A stretch of 64,000 nt of DNA from Chroogloeocystis siderophila 5.2 s.c.1 (lineage in GTDB: Bacteria > Cyanobacteriota > Cyanobacteriia > Cyanobacteriales > Chroococcidiopsidaceae). Location of the stretch: positions 124,001-188,000 of the forward strand of contig NZ_MRCC01000006.1 of assembly GCF_001904655.1 (NCBI RefSeq), in the 5' to 3' direction. Shown here piece by piece: positions 37,674-45,947 of the stretch. A program made the translations under genes and the position numbers. How positions within the stretch are numbered: position 1 is the first letter of the stretch; every line of letters begins with the position of its first letter. Under the pieces are notes generated by a model. It made no database searches. It saw nothing but the letters and a program-made list of their open reading frames with translations, and was not told where the DNA came from.

Positions 37674-38450
37674 ATGGAACACAACTCACCACACTCTACC
37701 GTAGCAATTGCCCAACGTGATCGAGGCAATACTCCTGCAAAGACAATAGTCCGCCTAGAAAACGTCTCCAAAATCTATGGTGTAGGAGAAACGGAAGTTC
37801 GAGCGCTATCAGACGTTAACTTAACAGTTGAACAAGGCGAGTACTGCGCGATCATGGGCGCTTCCGGTTCAGGAAAATCGACTGCCATGAACATTATCGG
37901 TTGTCTCGATCGCCCAACAGACGGTCACTATTACTTAGATGGCGTTGATGTCGCCGATTTGAGCGATACCGAACTCGCACACATCCGCAACCGTAAAATT
38001 GGATTTGTCTTTCAACAATTTCACCTGCTACCGCAATCAACTGCACTAGAAAACGTCATGCTACCGATGGTATACGCGGGTATTTCGACAGCAGAAAGAC
38101 GCGATCGCGCCGCTGAAGCGTTACGACGTGTTGGCTTAGAGAAACGACTGAATAACCGACCGAATCAGCTTTCCGGCGGACAACAGCAACGAGTTGCGAT
38201 CGCACGTGCCATTGTTAATCAACCTGTACTACTGCTTGCTGACGAACCAACAGGCGCGCTTGACTCAAAAACAACGCAAGAAGTGTTAGAAATCTTCGGT
38301 ACACTCAACGCCAGCGGTATCACAATCGTCATGGTGACACACGAACCCGACGTCGCCCGCAAAACACAACGCATTGTCTGGTTTAAAGACGGCGAAGTTA
38401 TCCATTCGCACTTGACTCCCGCCGACATCAACCGAGTTGCCACCTCTTAG
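37674..38450 (+). CDS. MacB/DevA/LolD-type ABC transporter ATPase
   Basis: A 258-aa ATPase. Walker A GASGSGKSTAMN, Q-loop FQQFHLLPQ, signature LSGGQQQRVAIARA, Walker B LLLADEPTGALDS and H-loop VTHE are all intact. The DEPTGALD form is characteristic of the LolD/MacB export subfamily. It powers the permease at 35262. The ~25 residues before VRLENVSKIYG are unstructured. Last gene of the operon. Confidence 0.9.
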   Translation: MEHNSPHSTVAIAQRDRGNTPAKTIVRLENVSKIYGVGETEVRALSDVNLTVEQGEYCAIMGASGSGKSTAMNIIGCLDRPTDGHYYLDGVDVADLSDTELAHIRNRKIGFVFQQFHLLPQSTALENVMLPMVYAGISTAERRDRAAEALRRVGLEKRLNNRPNQLSGGQQQRVAIARAIVNQPVLLLADEPTGALDSKTTQEVLEIFGTLNASGITIVMVTHEPDVARKTQRIVWFKDGEVIHSHLTPADINRVATS

Positions 38451-38584
38451 CGATTGGAGGTTAGAGGTTTTCTCAGTCTTGTTCCTTCTTGAGTCCACGC
38501 AGGTGGACTTTGTTCATAAGCCGCGAATTTATTCGCTAGGCGACATTAATCTACAACCGCCAACGAGTCAGCGATCGCCGATTT

Positions 38585-39166
38585 CTATGCTGCTTCTGCT
38601 TGTTGTTGCGCTTGCTGTTGACGAGTCGTTTCAATCAATTGTTCGAGTTTAGGTGTTAACTGACTAGGCTTTAACTCTTCTGCGGCAATCACTACTGCCG
38701 TTCCAATAATGCCTTGCAAACCCGAAGTTGCTGTTTTCAGCAGCGTACCAATTACCGAACTAACCGTAGTCGAACTTACCCAAATGAGTAAAGATAAGTA
38801 GGCAGCCTAGATAATTAAACCGAGAATTGCTCCCAGAAGGCGATCATGCATAAAACTCAGTTTAACTGCCAAAAAACAGGCTGCAAATAACGTAATAATG
38901 AGCGTTCCTAAGGCTCTTAACCCAACTACTATCCCAATCTTATCGATTTTGGTATCCAAATCTTCAACGTCAGGTGCTGGTTCTGATTCTGGATAAGAAA
39001 TTCCCAAAGCAATAAAGAAATTACCTAAAAGTAATTGGAAAGCAAAAGCTAGTAAAACTCCTGCGATTTAAACTAAAAAACCTTGTGAACCTGAAAAGGT
39101 AGGTGAACTATAGTTTGAGGCTGTTGTTTGTTCAAAGGCAACAACTGTTACCAGATGTTGATGCAT
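38585..39166 (-). pseudogene. membrane protein gene broken by two in-frame stops
   Basis: A single minus-strand frame runs from ATG 39166 to TAG 38585 and reads as one ~190-aa protein, except for TAA at 39068-39070 and TAG at 38807-38809. The pieces are MHQHLVTVVAFEQTT..., then VLLAFAFQLLLGNFFIALG..PDVEDLDTKIDKIGIVVGL plus a hydrophobic segment, then LSLLIWVSSTTVSSVIG and a Gln/Ala-rich tail (TRQQQAQQQAEAA). At least four membrane helices are visible. The continuity of one frame across both stops indicates recent decay (or stop readthrough). Family not recognised. Confidence 0.65.
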
Positions 39167-39307
39167 AATCATTCGTCGTATCGTTACCAATTATTTTTTA
39201 TATAATTTCTACTCACAACTTGCGCTCTTTCTGATAATAGAGAATTATAAACTTCGGATGTATTAAAGAATACAAGAAGCTTTTAAGAATTATGTTGTAT
39301 ATAAACT

Positions 39308-39327
39308 AAGCCCGCTGATACGGGCTT
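39308..39327 (-). terminator. terminator hairpin after the first HCP gene
   Basis: AAGCCCG (39308-39314) and CGGGCTT (39321-39327) form a perfect 7-bp GC-rich stem with a 6-nt loop, ~40 bp beyond the HCP stop codon. The following minus-strand sequence is T/A-rich (TAGTTTATATAC) but has no pure T-run. Confidence 0.5.
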
Positions 39328-39369
39328 ATACAAAGCACAACTAATTAAAACTTCGTAAATCTAAGGTGT

Positions 39370-39900
39370 TTAGAGGCTTGACGTTTTACCGGTTTGTGCT
39401 TGAGTTTCAATTGGTTTGATATTGGTGTAACCCATGTTGCTAGCGATCGTCCGAAAAATGGAAATTTGATCGTCAAAGTCAAGTGCTTCGATTTGTGATA
39501 ACAGATCGTTGATAGCTTCTGTAGGTTGATAATCACCTGGCATACCTACTACGGTATCGCCCATTGCTTGCGCCCACGCATACCAAACCATTAACTGATT
39601 GTTCTCTTTCAAAGCACCGTAAGCGTGTGAATATTCTGTATCTTCGCGGTTCACAATCTGCCGCATAATCGCTAATTGCTCGTCGTTAGATAGCTTATAG
39701 TAGTCTCCTAATAGCATTGGTGCTAATTCTGGATCAGTTGCAGCGGGAGCAGCTGGGGTAATTGAGCTACCCATATTTTTATAAACTAAATAAAACCAAG
39801 CTAGTTTTGCGTCTGTTTCTAACCCATCAAAAGCTTGGACTACCTTTTGTGTTTCGTCACTTAATGCTTGGGGCTGATTCGTGTTTGGGCTAGAAGTCAT
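39370..39900 (-). CDS. helical carotenoid protein (OCP N-terminal-domain homolog)
   Basis: A 176-aa all-helical protein corresponding to only the N-terminal domain of the orange carotenoid protein. Such HCPs bind a ketocarotenoid and quench singlet oxygen or phycobilisome excitation. Family cues: AWFYLVYKNMGSSITPAAP, SNDEQLAIMRQIV, AYGALKENNQLMVWYAWAQAMG, VVGMPGDYQP and LDFDDQISIFRTIASNMGY. The linker and C-terminal domain of OCP are absent. It has its own upstream spacer and terminator, so is probably monocistronic. The clade cannot be assigned by eye. Confidence 0.9.
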   Translation of the reverse strand: MTSSPNTNQPQALSDETQKVVQAFDGLETDAKLAWFYLVYKNMGSSITPAAPAATDPELAPMLLGDYYKLSNDEQLAIMRQIVNREDTEYSHAYGALKENNQLMVWYAWAQAMGDTVVGMPGDYQPTEAINDLLSQIEALDFDDQISIFRTIASNMGYTNIKPIETQAQTGKTSSL

Positions 39901-40112
39901 AGCTTATCTCCAGAATTTAAAATTGGTCTAGCATCAGGAGTAACAGAGTTTATGATTGCAAATCGCCCTCCAAGAGAGAGAGTTTAACTTTTTATATACG
40001 CACGTATTTCTTGAAATAGAGAGACAAAATCTATCTCAATGAGGTTATGGAAGTGTAGTAGCACTCTGGTACGATCGCAGCATACTTAAAAATATTTCCA
40101 TAGGAGACGCTT

Positions 40113-40490
40113 ATGGCTGACGAAGAATTAAAACCTAACCCTAGCGAAGCCGTTACTCAAGAAGCCCAACTTGCCGCAGAAAATATGGCAGCAGGCAAAG
40201 AAGAAGCCCCGAATATAGACTTTGACGCTGATTACGCCGCTGCACAGCAAATGAGTGTGAGTGATATCGATCGTACAGAAGCGGGAGCGCAAGCAGCTGA
40301 AGAAGCAACCGCACCACAGTTTGAAGTATCGCAACAGCAAGAAAGTAAGACTGAAGCACCAGCAACCGGCAATCCTGACGATTACAAACAAATGGCACAA
40401 GAAAGTGCAGCGGCTGCTGAACCAGTTTCTGAAGTTTCTGACGATCTCCTCAAGAAAGCTCTTGATTTAGGTAAAGCTGGTAACTCTTAG
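40113..40490 (+). CDS. acidic, disordered protein, unknown
   Basis: A 125-aa protein rich in Ala, Glu, Gln and Asp with no hydrophobic helix (e.g. QEAQLAAENMAAGKEEAP and ESKTEAPATGNPDDYKQMA). The C-terminal VSDDLLKKALDLGKAG could form one amphipathic helix. Start is supported by AGGAGAC 7 nt upstream. It reads like the intrinsically disordered stress proteins that many cyanobacteria carry, but no family is recognised. Divergent from the neighbouring HCP (213-bp gap), so shared regulation is possible. Confidence 0.65.
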   Translation: MADEELKPNPSEAVTQEAQLAAENMAAGKEEAPNIDFDADYAAAQQMSVSDIDRTEAGAQAAEEATAPQFEVSQQQESKTEAPATGNPDDYKQMAQESAAAAEPVSEVSDDLLKKALDLGKAGNS

Positions 40491-40586
40491 TCAACTATAT
40501 TCTATTAAGTAGGTGGACATAATTAAATATCACACGTAACACTTGTCAGGTAATAGGTAATGGGTAATGGCTAGTAGAGACTCTTT

Positions 40587-40614
40587 CCAATGACCAATGA
40601 CCAGTTACCAAATA
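40587..40614. repeat. degenerate heptanucleotide tandem repeat
   Basis: CCAATGA CCAATGA CCAGTTA CCAAATA, four units of seven bases, resembling short tandemly repeated sequences of cyanobacteria. Related 'TTACCAA' runs occur at 35220-35261. Confidence 0.45.
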
Positions 40615-40722
40615 CCTGCCCTTAAGTTATGTTTATTTTTACCCACTTACTTAGAACTAATAACTATTACTAGTTTCTAAGTTGTATTTGCTCAACTATT
40701 CTTTAGTTGAGTATTAATTGTA

Positions 40723-41415
40723 TCAGTTAAGCAATACTTCGTTGCTCAACGAATAGGAATTTATCATTTCTTCAGTCGTATGTAGTGCCATTACCGCTGA
40801 TAACAACTCCTGCGGCTGCGATACTAAAAAATCTGGGTTTTGCTCAGCTAAAACTTCCGCGGAATTAAATCCCCAAGTTACAGCGATCGCCTTAACGTTA
40901 CTTTTTCTCGCAGCTTCAATATCTCGTGTTTCGTCACCTACATAAATAATTTGTTCGCGATTTATTTTTCTTTGTTTGATTAAATTATTGATAATTTTAC
41001 TCTTACCAAAAAGCGTGGTTCCTGAGTAAACAAAATCGAACAAATGTTGCCATTCATTTTTCTCAAGAAATTCTCCGATATTTTCTTTGGAATTAGAGGT
41101 AACAATTCCCAACTGATGCCCTCTAGAACTTAATTCGTACAAAACATCCTTAATTTCACTAATGGGTTTGATGTTCTTGATTTCTTTATTAAGTTCGGCT
41201 CTAACTTTCTTAATCAGAAAAGGCAGCTTTAAAATTGATATTCCTGATTGCTTAACAATTTCTCGCGAACTTAAGTTTTTGAGTTTGTCAAGTTCACCTT
41301 GAGTTGTTTGTTTATAGCCAAATTCTAAAGCTAAACGATTTGTAATATCAACAATTACATCAATCGTGTTGGCTAATGTACCATCAAAATCAAAAATAAT
41401 CACTTTCGCTGTCAT
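40723..41415 (-). CDS. HAD-superfamily phosphatase (phosphoglycolate-phosphatase-like)
   Basis: A 230-aa HAD hydrolase from ATG 41415 (MTAKVIIFDFDGTLANTID). Motifs: I DFDGT; II IVTSNSKENI; III with Lys near FGKSKIINNLI; IV IIYVGDETRDIEAARKS. A helical cap (~residues 20-85) places it in the subclass I group of phosphoglycolate phosphatase. Phosphoglycolate is abundant in oxygenic phototrophs, but the substrate is not provable by eye. The open frame extends to 41574, overlapping queG; that part is the queG 3' end out of frame. It follows queG by 13 bp. Confidence 0.8.
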   Translation of the reverse strand: MTAKVIIFDFDGTLANTIDVIVDITNRLALEFGYKQTTQGELDKLKNLSSREIVKQSGISILKLPFLIKKVRAELNKEIKNIKPISEIKDVLYELSSRGHQLGIVTSNSKENIGEFLEKNEWQHLFDFVYSGTTLFGKSKIINNLIKQRKINREQIIYVGDETRDIEAARKSNVKAIAVTWGFNSAEVLAEQNPDFLVSQPQELLSAVMALHTTEEMINSYSLSNEVLLN

Positions 41416-41428
41416 TATGGGGCGCGTT

Positions 41429-42379
41429 TTACTGTTGGCTTGTGGACATAATCGCTGCGCCCTGTAAATTTGCTTTGGCGTTTCGCCGCAACATCTCTGG
41501 TTTAATTCGCCGTAGTGCTGAAGCTGGAAATCGCTTATCCCACTCGGCGTCAGAAATTTCAGCAAGTTCTGCAAGTGTAGGTGAAATATTCCAGGGATAG
41601 GGCTGAAATTCCACTACATCTGTTTCTTTAGCAAACCGCTGATTCCAGGGGCAAACATCTTGGCAGATATCGCAACCCGCAACCCAACCATGAAGTTGCG
41701 CTGCTACTGCATCGGGTAGTTCTTCACTCCGATTCTCAATTGTATGATAAGCAATGCAACGATTTGCATCAACAATAAAAGGTTGTGCGATTGCATCTGT
41801 AGGACAAGCATCAAGGCAACGAGTACACGTACCACAGTGTTCGGTGTGTGGCTGGTCAGGAATTAAACTTAAATTAGTCAGTACCTCACCTAAAAATACC
41901 CAAGAACCATATTTGCGGGTAATCACATTGCCATTCTTGGCGATCCAACCGATTCCAGCTTGTTGCGCCCAGACTTTATCTTGCACTGGACCTGTATCCG
42001 CATAGTAACGCGCTTTGATGCCTTCGGCTTGTGCTTCTAACCAAGTACTGAACAACTTTAATTTTTTGTGTAAAACCTTATGATAATCCCTTCCCCAGCC
42101 ATAGCGCGATATTTTTGCATATTTAGCTTCTTGAGGGCGTTGGTGGGGAGTGTAGTAGTTTATGGCAACACAAATGAGCGATCGCACGTCTGGCATAACT
42201 AATTTGATATCCTGTCGCTTGGGGTTTGCCATCCATGCCATATCTGCTTGATAACCGAGTGCTAACCATGCTTGCAGATACTGTGGTTCTGTAACACCTT
42301 GATCTACAGCGGCAATTCCTACTTGATGAAATCCCAACTCTAAGGCTTTTTGCTTGATTTGAGTTGTATCGATACTCAT
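41429..42379 (-). CDS. queG: epoxyqueuosine reductase
   Basis: Cobalamin-dependent iron-sulfur enzyme for the last step of queuosine tRNA modification. The 316-aa protein has the two [4Fe-4S] binding sets CGTCTRCLDACPTDA and CDICQDVCPWN. The cofactor-domain segments VCVAINYY, ISRYGWGRDYH and YADTGPVQDKVWAQQAGIGWIAKN are typical. Complete. Upstream partner of the HAD phosphatase gene. Confidence 0.93.
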   Translation of the reverse strand: MSIDTTQIKQKALELGFHQVGIAAVDQGVTEPQYLQAWLALGYQADMAWMANPKRQDIKLVMPDVRSLICVAINYYTPHQRPQEAKYAKISRYGWGRDYHKVLHKKLKLFSTWLEAQAEGIKARYYADTGPVQDKVWAQQAGIGWIAKNGNVITRKYGSWVFLGEVLTNLSLIPDQPHTEHCGTCTRCLDACPTDAIAQPFIVDANRCIAYHTIENRSEELPDAVAAQLHGWVAGCDICQDVCPWNQRFAKETDVVEFQPYPWNISPTLAELAEISDAEWDKRFPASALRRIKPEMLRRNAKANLQGAAIMSTSQQ

Positions 42380-42581
42380 CCTCTTCGATACTAGATACTT
42401 GCTTCTACGCTAACACTCCTCGACTTATTCATTTTTTTTATCACTTCTGAAGCGACTGACATCGGTAGATAAGCCTTTGTGTAGTAGATTTCAAGCTCGA
42501 TTTATATGTTTAACATTGCTGAATTGTTTCATTTGTAAATTTTATTTGCGTTCTGTAAAGAAACGTTGCATACTAGAAATC

Positions 42582-42611
42582 AAGGAGGAGAGATTCATGC
42601 ATACAACCTAA
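42582..42611 (+). promoter_or_regulatory. strong Shine-Dalgarno with a 4-codon mini-ORF ahead of the second HCP
   Basis: AAGGAGGAG (42582-42590) lies 6 nt before ATG 42597, which encodes only Met-His-Thr-Thr before TAA (42609-42611). The mini-ORF is in frame with the HCP gene, whose real start (ATG 42639) is 27 nt later without a comparable ribosome site. A leader peptide with re-initiation, or a nonsense mutation in an extended N-terminus, would explain it. Confidence 0.5.
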
Positions 42612-42638
42612 TCCTTGTCAAGAATCTCTAGAGCAGAC

Positions 42639-43160
42639 ATGACATACACAACCGAGTCAGCTTCCATATTTTCTTCTAACCGCTTCGACTCTAGCACCCA
42701 GTTCGCTGACGCCGTGCCTGCAACCATAGCTTTATTCAAGCGCCTCAGTGTGGACGATCAGCTAGCGTTACTTTGGTACGCCTACACCGAAATGGGGCGT
42801 TCGATTACACCCGCTGCCCCTGGTGCTGCGCGTTTACAATTAGCCGAAGGGCTACTCAGCCAAATTAAAGCAATGTCTCACGCTGAACAATTACAGGTTA
42901 TGCGTGATTTAGCTGCAAACAGAAACACCGCAATCAGCCGTGCTTATGGAGTGTTGAGCACAAATACTAAGCTTGCTTTCTGGTATGAGCTTTCTGTATT
43001 AATGGATCGCGGTATTGTTGTACCGATGCCCCCTGGATACCAACCTTCTTCAGCCGTTACCGAAGTCTTAGAAGCAATCAAGTCGCTTGATTTTGGTCAA
43101 CAAATCACGGTGTTGCGTAGCACGGTCGTTGATATGGGCGTCGATCCTTTAGCCGACTAG
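42639..43160 (+). CDS. helical carotenoid protein, HCP4-like (next to CTDH)
   Basis: A 173-aa homolog of the OCP N-terminal domain. It starts MTYTTESASIF, aligning with the OCP N-terminus, then VPATIALFKRLSVDDQLALLWYAYTEMG, SITPAAPGAARLQLAE, AYGVLSTNTKLAFWYELSVLMDRG, PPGYQPSS and GQQITVLRSTVVDMG. It is closer to OCP than the HCP at 39370 (note LDFGQQITVLRxxVVDMG). In Anabaena, HCP4 and the CTDH gene are adjacent in the same way, so an HCP4-type quencher loaded with carotenoid by CTDH is the best inference. Confidence 0.88.
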   Translation: MTYTTESASIFSSNRFDSSTQFADAVPATIALFKRLSVDDQLALLWYAYTEMGRSITPAAPGAARLQLAEGLLSQIKAMSHAEQLQVMRDLAANRNTAISRAYGVLSTNTKLAFWYELSVLMDRGIVVPMPPGYQPSSAVTEVLEAIKSLDFGQQITVLRSTVVDMGVDPLAD

Positions 43161-43229
43161 CTCAAGTCGGGTTGAGCGCCACAAAATTTTCCCTTCCGTT
43201 ACTGTTCTCTAATACAATCGACTTTATAA

Positions 43230-43260
43230 GGGCAGGATCATTCCCTGCTCTTTTTGTTTT
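43230..43260 (+). terminator. Rho-independent terminator between HCP and CTDH
   Basis: GGGCAGG (43230-43236) pairs with CCTGCTC (43244-43250), one G-U pair, 7-nt loop, followed by TTTTTGTTTT. It lies 70 bp after the HCP stop and 34 bp before the CTDH start. Confidence 0.8.
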
Positions 43261-43293
43261 GTAACTTTTGCCTGCCAAATAAGAACTTGTCTT

Positions 43294-43728
43294 ATGAAGC
43301 CTGAATCTACTTCCTCAGCTAATGATTCTTCAGAACGCTCGATTAGCATTGAGGGTATTACTGAACCAACGATATTGCGCTACTTTGAAACGCTCAACGC
43401 AGGTGACTTTGATGCAACTGCGACACTCTTTGCTGGCGATGGCACACTTAAGGCACCTTTTGAATCTCTGATTATAGGACGAGAGGCGATCGCTGCTTAC
43501 CTTCATAAAGAAGCACAAGACATGATTCTCTCACCAACTCAAGGAGTCATTGAGCCGCAAGAAGATGCAATCAAGGTACAAGTTGCCGGAAAAGTGCAAA
43601 CTTCTTGGTGCGGTGTTAACGTCTCTTGGACATTCGTACTCGATCAGCAACGCAAAATTGTTGCTGCTACTGTCAAATTGCTTGCTTCGCCGCAAGATTT
43701 ATTAGCAATGCAGCGTCCTAATTCATAA
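43294..43728 (+). CDS. CTDH, homolog of the OCP C-terminal (NTF2-like) domain
   Basis: A 144-aa NTF2-fold protein matching the carotenoid-binding C-terminal domain of OCP. Visible: TILRYFETLNAGDFDATATLFA (the Tyr equals OCP Tyr201), LKAPFESLIIGREAI, GVIEPQEDAIKVQVAGKVQTSW, VSWTFVL (the Trp equals OCP Trp288) and LLASPQDLL. A Cys in TSWCGVN could support the disulfide-linked dimers described for CTDHs. Known CTDHs extract carotenoid from membranes and pass it to HCPs. Terminator upstream suggests separate or attenuated expression relative to HCP. Confidence 0.88.
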   Translation: MKPESTSSANDSSERSISIEGITEPTILRYFETLNAGDFDATATLFAGDGTLKAPFESLIIGREAIAAYLHKEAQDMILSPTQGVIEPQEDAIKVQVAGKVQTSWCGVNVSWTFVLDQQRKIVAATVKLLASPQDLLAMQRPNS

Positions 43729-43734
43729 ATGCTA

Positions 43735-44172
43735 TTAAGCGACGAGGGATTGCGCGAGTGATCGCATTAACATTTGACGTCCTAAATCTACGTCACGTTC
43801 AGCACATTGCCAGTCGGGGTGTGCCGTCATTAACAAGCTTTCTAAACTTTCTTGGTCAAATAGATGCCATACCGATATCGCTTCGCCATCAACTTCTACG
43901 GCGTAGCAGTTTGAGCTAATGCAGTGAATTGTAAAACTACTTGCAGTCCGCGTGATTTGCATTTGCTGTTGTGGTTGTAACGCGCGGAACTGACGAATCG
44001 TTTGTTTGAATTCGCTCATTGATGACACGATTAGCCCTGGAATCGCGATCGCGCTTGTATCGGCATCACCATTGACCGTAATCCAGTAGTGCCGTGCTGG
44101 GTCAATTCCTAATAACCAGGGCGATTCATCGTCTAGGCGATATCGTGGTGCTAAAGAAAGTGATGGTGTCAT
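43735..44172 (-). CDS. uncharacterised cyanobacterial-type protein
   Basis: About 145 aa from Met 44172 (MTPSLSLAPRYRLDDESPWLLGID); the frame opens at 44205. It contains HYWITVNGDADTSAIAIPGLIVSSMSEFKQTIRQFRAL and CYAVEVDGEAISVWHLFDQESLESLLMTAH. The protein is soluble, mixed alpha/beta, with no catalytic motif recognised. It ends tail to tail 6 bp from CTDH. Function unknown; linkage to carotenoid proteins may be incidental. Confidence 0.6.
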   Translation of the reverse strand: MTPSLSLAPRYRLDDESPWLLGIDPARHYWITVNGDADTSAIAIPGLIVSSMSEFKQTIRQFRALQPQQQMQITRTASSFTIHCISSNCYAVEVDGEAISVWHLFDQESLESLLMTAHPDWQCAERDVDLGRQMLMRSLAQSLVA

Positions 44173-44588
44173 AACAACAGCTTGAATAACTTGATTTACA
44201 ACCAACTGCCAGTAAGCACTTACTCTGCGTCGAGTAGAATGTTGCTTACCATACTGTGTCCAGTAATATCAAGTTTTCAATAAAAACTTGTATTTATAAA
44301 CTCTTTTTAATAAAAGTTATAATAATAATTAATGAAGCGTTGGCAGAAATCAAAAACATCTTTTAATACACCTATAGGCAGATCTTTTTTACCTCCTTAG
44401 GTATGATTTAATACTTTACCTATAAGTATTTGCTAGTAAAAACAGAAAAACTCGACCATGTGATCGCCGTTTTGACCGCTAGCACAAGCGCCGAGAGTTA
44501 TAAATTATAGAAATGCTGAAAAGGGAGATAGGAGCAGCACAGCTTCAATGCATAATTGTGACTCGTCTGCTTATCTTCTTGCGGATCT
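44173..44588 (-). other. A/T-rich spacer
   Basis: About 400 bp between two leftward genes. No RNA gene, clear terminator or coding signal was recognised. Confidence 0.35.
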
Positions 44589-45311
44589 TTATCCTACCAA
44601 GCCAGAACGCAATGCCCGAACCGCAGCTTGAGTACGGTCATCAGCGCACAGCTTATTGAGGATGTTACGCACGTGTGTTTTTACTGTGCCGACTGTAATA
44701 TACAACTTCTCGGCAATCACCGCATTACTGCAACCTTCGACGATCAGTTGCAAGACTTCAAGTTCGCGTTCGGTAAGTGGGTACGCAGCGATCATTTGGT
44801 CATATTCTGCATCAGCCGCATTGATCGCAACTGTCTTACTCTCCGCCGTAACTGGTTCAGCAATTTCCGGCGTTTCTCTTGCTTGTTGTAGAACAATCCG
44901 CGCGATCGCTGGATCAATCCACGAGTTACCACCATGCGTCACGCGTAACGCTTCTAGCAAGTTGTCAAAGCTAATATCCTTCATGCAATAGGAGTCCGCA
45001 CCCGCAGCAAAAGCTGCTAGAACAGCTTCTTTGTTGTCGCGTAAAGTTAAAATCAATACCTTAGTATGACTATCATCTTCACTATCTTGACTGGCTTTAA
45101 TTTGCCGCGTGAGTTCAATACCATCTTTGTCAGGTAAACCAATATCAATGATCGCAATATCAGGATGACTTGTTTGTAACAGTTTTAGCCCTTCACTGGC
45201 GTTAGCTGCTTCTCCAATCACTTCAATTTCCTGTCGCTGTTGCAGGGCTGTACGAATACCCACGCGGGTGAGGTCATGGTCTTCAATTAGAGCAACACGA
45301 ATTTTATTCAT
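44589..45311 (-). CDS. NarL/FixJ-family response regulator
   Basis: Two-domain transcription factor (240 aa from ATG 45311). Receiver domain: VALIEDHD (acidic pair), IAIIDIGLPDKDG (phospho-accepting Asp), ILTLRDN and YCMKDISFDNL (Lys). The C-terminal LuxR-type helix-turn-helix is LTERELEVLQLIVEGCSNAVIAEKLYITVGTVKTHVRNILNKL. It faces away from the PAS kinase at 45948, which is a possible but unproven partner. Confidence 0.88.
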   Translation of the reverse strand: MNKIRVALIEDHDLTRVGIRTALQQRQEIEVIGEAANASEGLKLLQTSHPDIAIIDIGLPDKDGIELTRQIKASQDSEDDSHTKVLILTLRDNKEAVLAAFAAGADSYCMKDISFDNLLEALRVTHGGNSWIDPAIARIVLQQARETPEIAEPVTAESKTVAINAADAEYDQMIAAYPLTERELEVLQLIVEGCSNAVIAEKLYITVGTVKTHVRNILNKLCADDRTQAAVRALRSGLVG

Positions 45312-45947
45312 TGTCAACAACCGCTTCTACCATTTTTAAATTTAAAACCGAAGTTACTAATCTGACAGGACTAGTGTAGTTAAAATCACCCATCAACAGA
45401 AGTAGAGATTTCTCTAATCTAGAGCAATTTAATGGCGAATTTGTAGAGTTTTCCCAAAATGCCGTCTCAACAAGCTGTAGTCCAAGGTTTGCGCTGACCA
45501 AAGTATAAAAAATGTATTATTAATTACTTTTTTTCGCGATTGTCGAAGCACATCAACAATGCTAAGAAGTAAACTTGTCTTACACCATCATTGAGTAAGC
45601 TGAACTTGTGGGAGAAACTCCAATTGCCATCATTAGTTTCTATGCAAGCGCTGGCGTTTGCTACTAAGTCTTGTGGAGATTATTGTATCAATTTGAGAAG
45701 AGAACAGACCAAGTAGAACTAATAGCAGCTAGCAGCGGCTAAAACAAAGCATTCCTTAATAATTGTCTGTGTATTAGCAGTTCAGTCATTTATGTTGAAT
45801 TGTAGCTACTTTTCTAGTATTAACAACAGTACGCAAGGCGATCGACTCATTCTGCGCAGCGTGCCAAGTATATCAGGTTGTCAAAGTTGATGGTCAAGTT
45901 ACCAAACTGCTCAAATTGCAGCTAAAGATGACGACAGCATTATATCG
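45312..45947 (+). other. divergent spacer before the PAS kinase
   Basis: About 640 bp. A stretch of ~20 codons just ahead of 45948 stays open back to TGA 45888-45890, consistent with a lost 5' end of the kinase gene. Nothing else recognised. Confidence 0.35.

Noticed and set aside
38219-38652. Several overlapping ORFs of 70-75 codons on both strands around the end of the MacB-type ATPase gene
   Set aside because: They are out-of-frame shadows of the ATPase and of the adjacent broken membrane gene, with no ribosome site or recognisable protein pattern.
40128-40400. Minus-strand ORFs opposite the acidic protein (rich in Cys, Leu, Phe)
   Set aside because: Artefact of the Ala/Glu/Gln-rich codons on the + strand, which give stop-free antisense frames.
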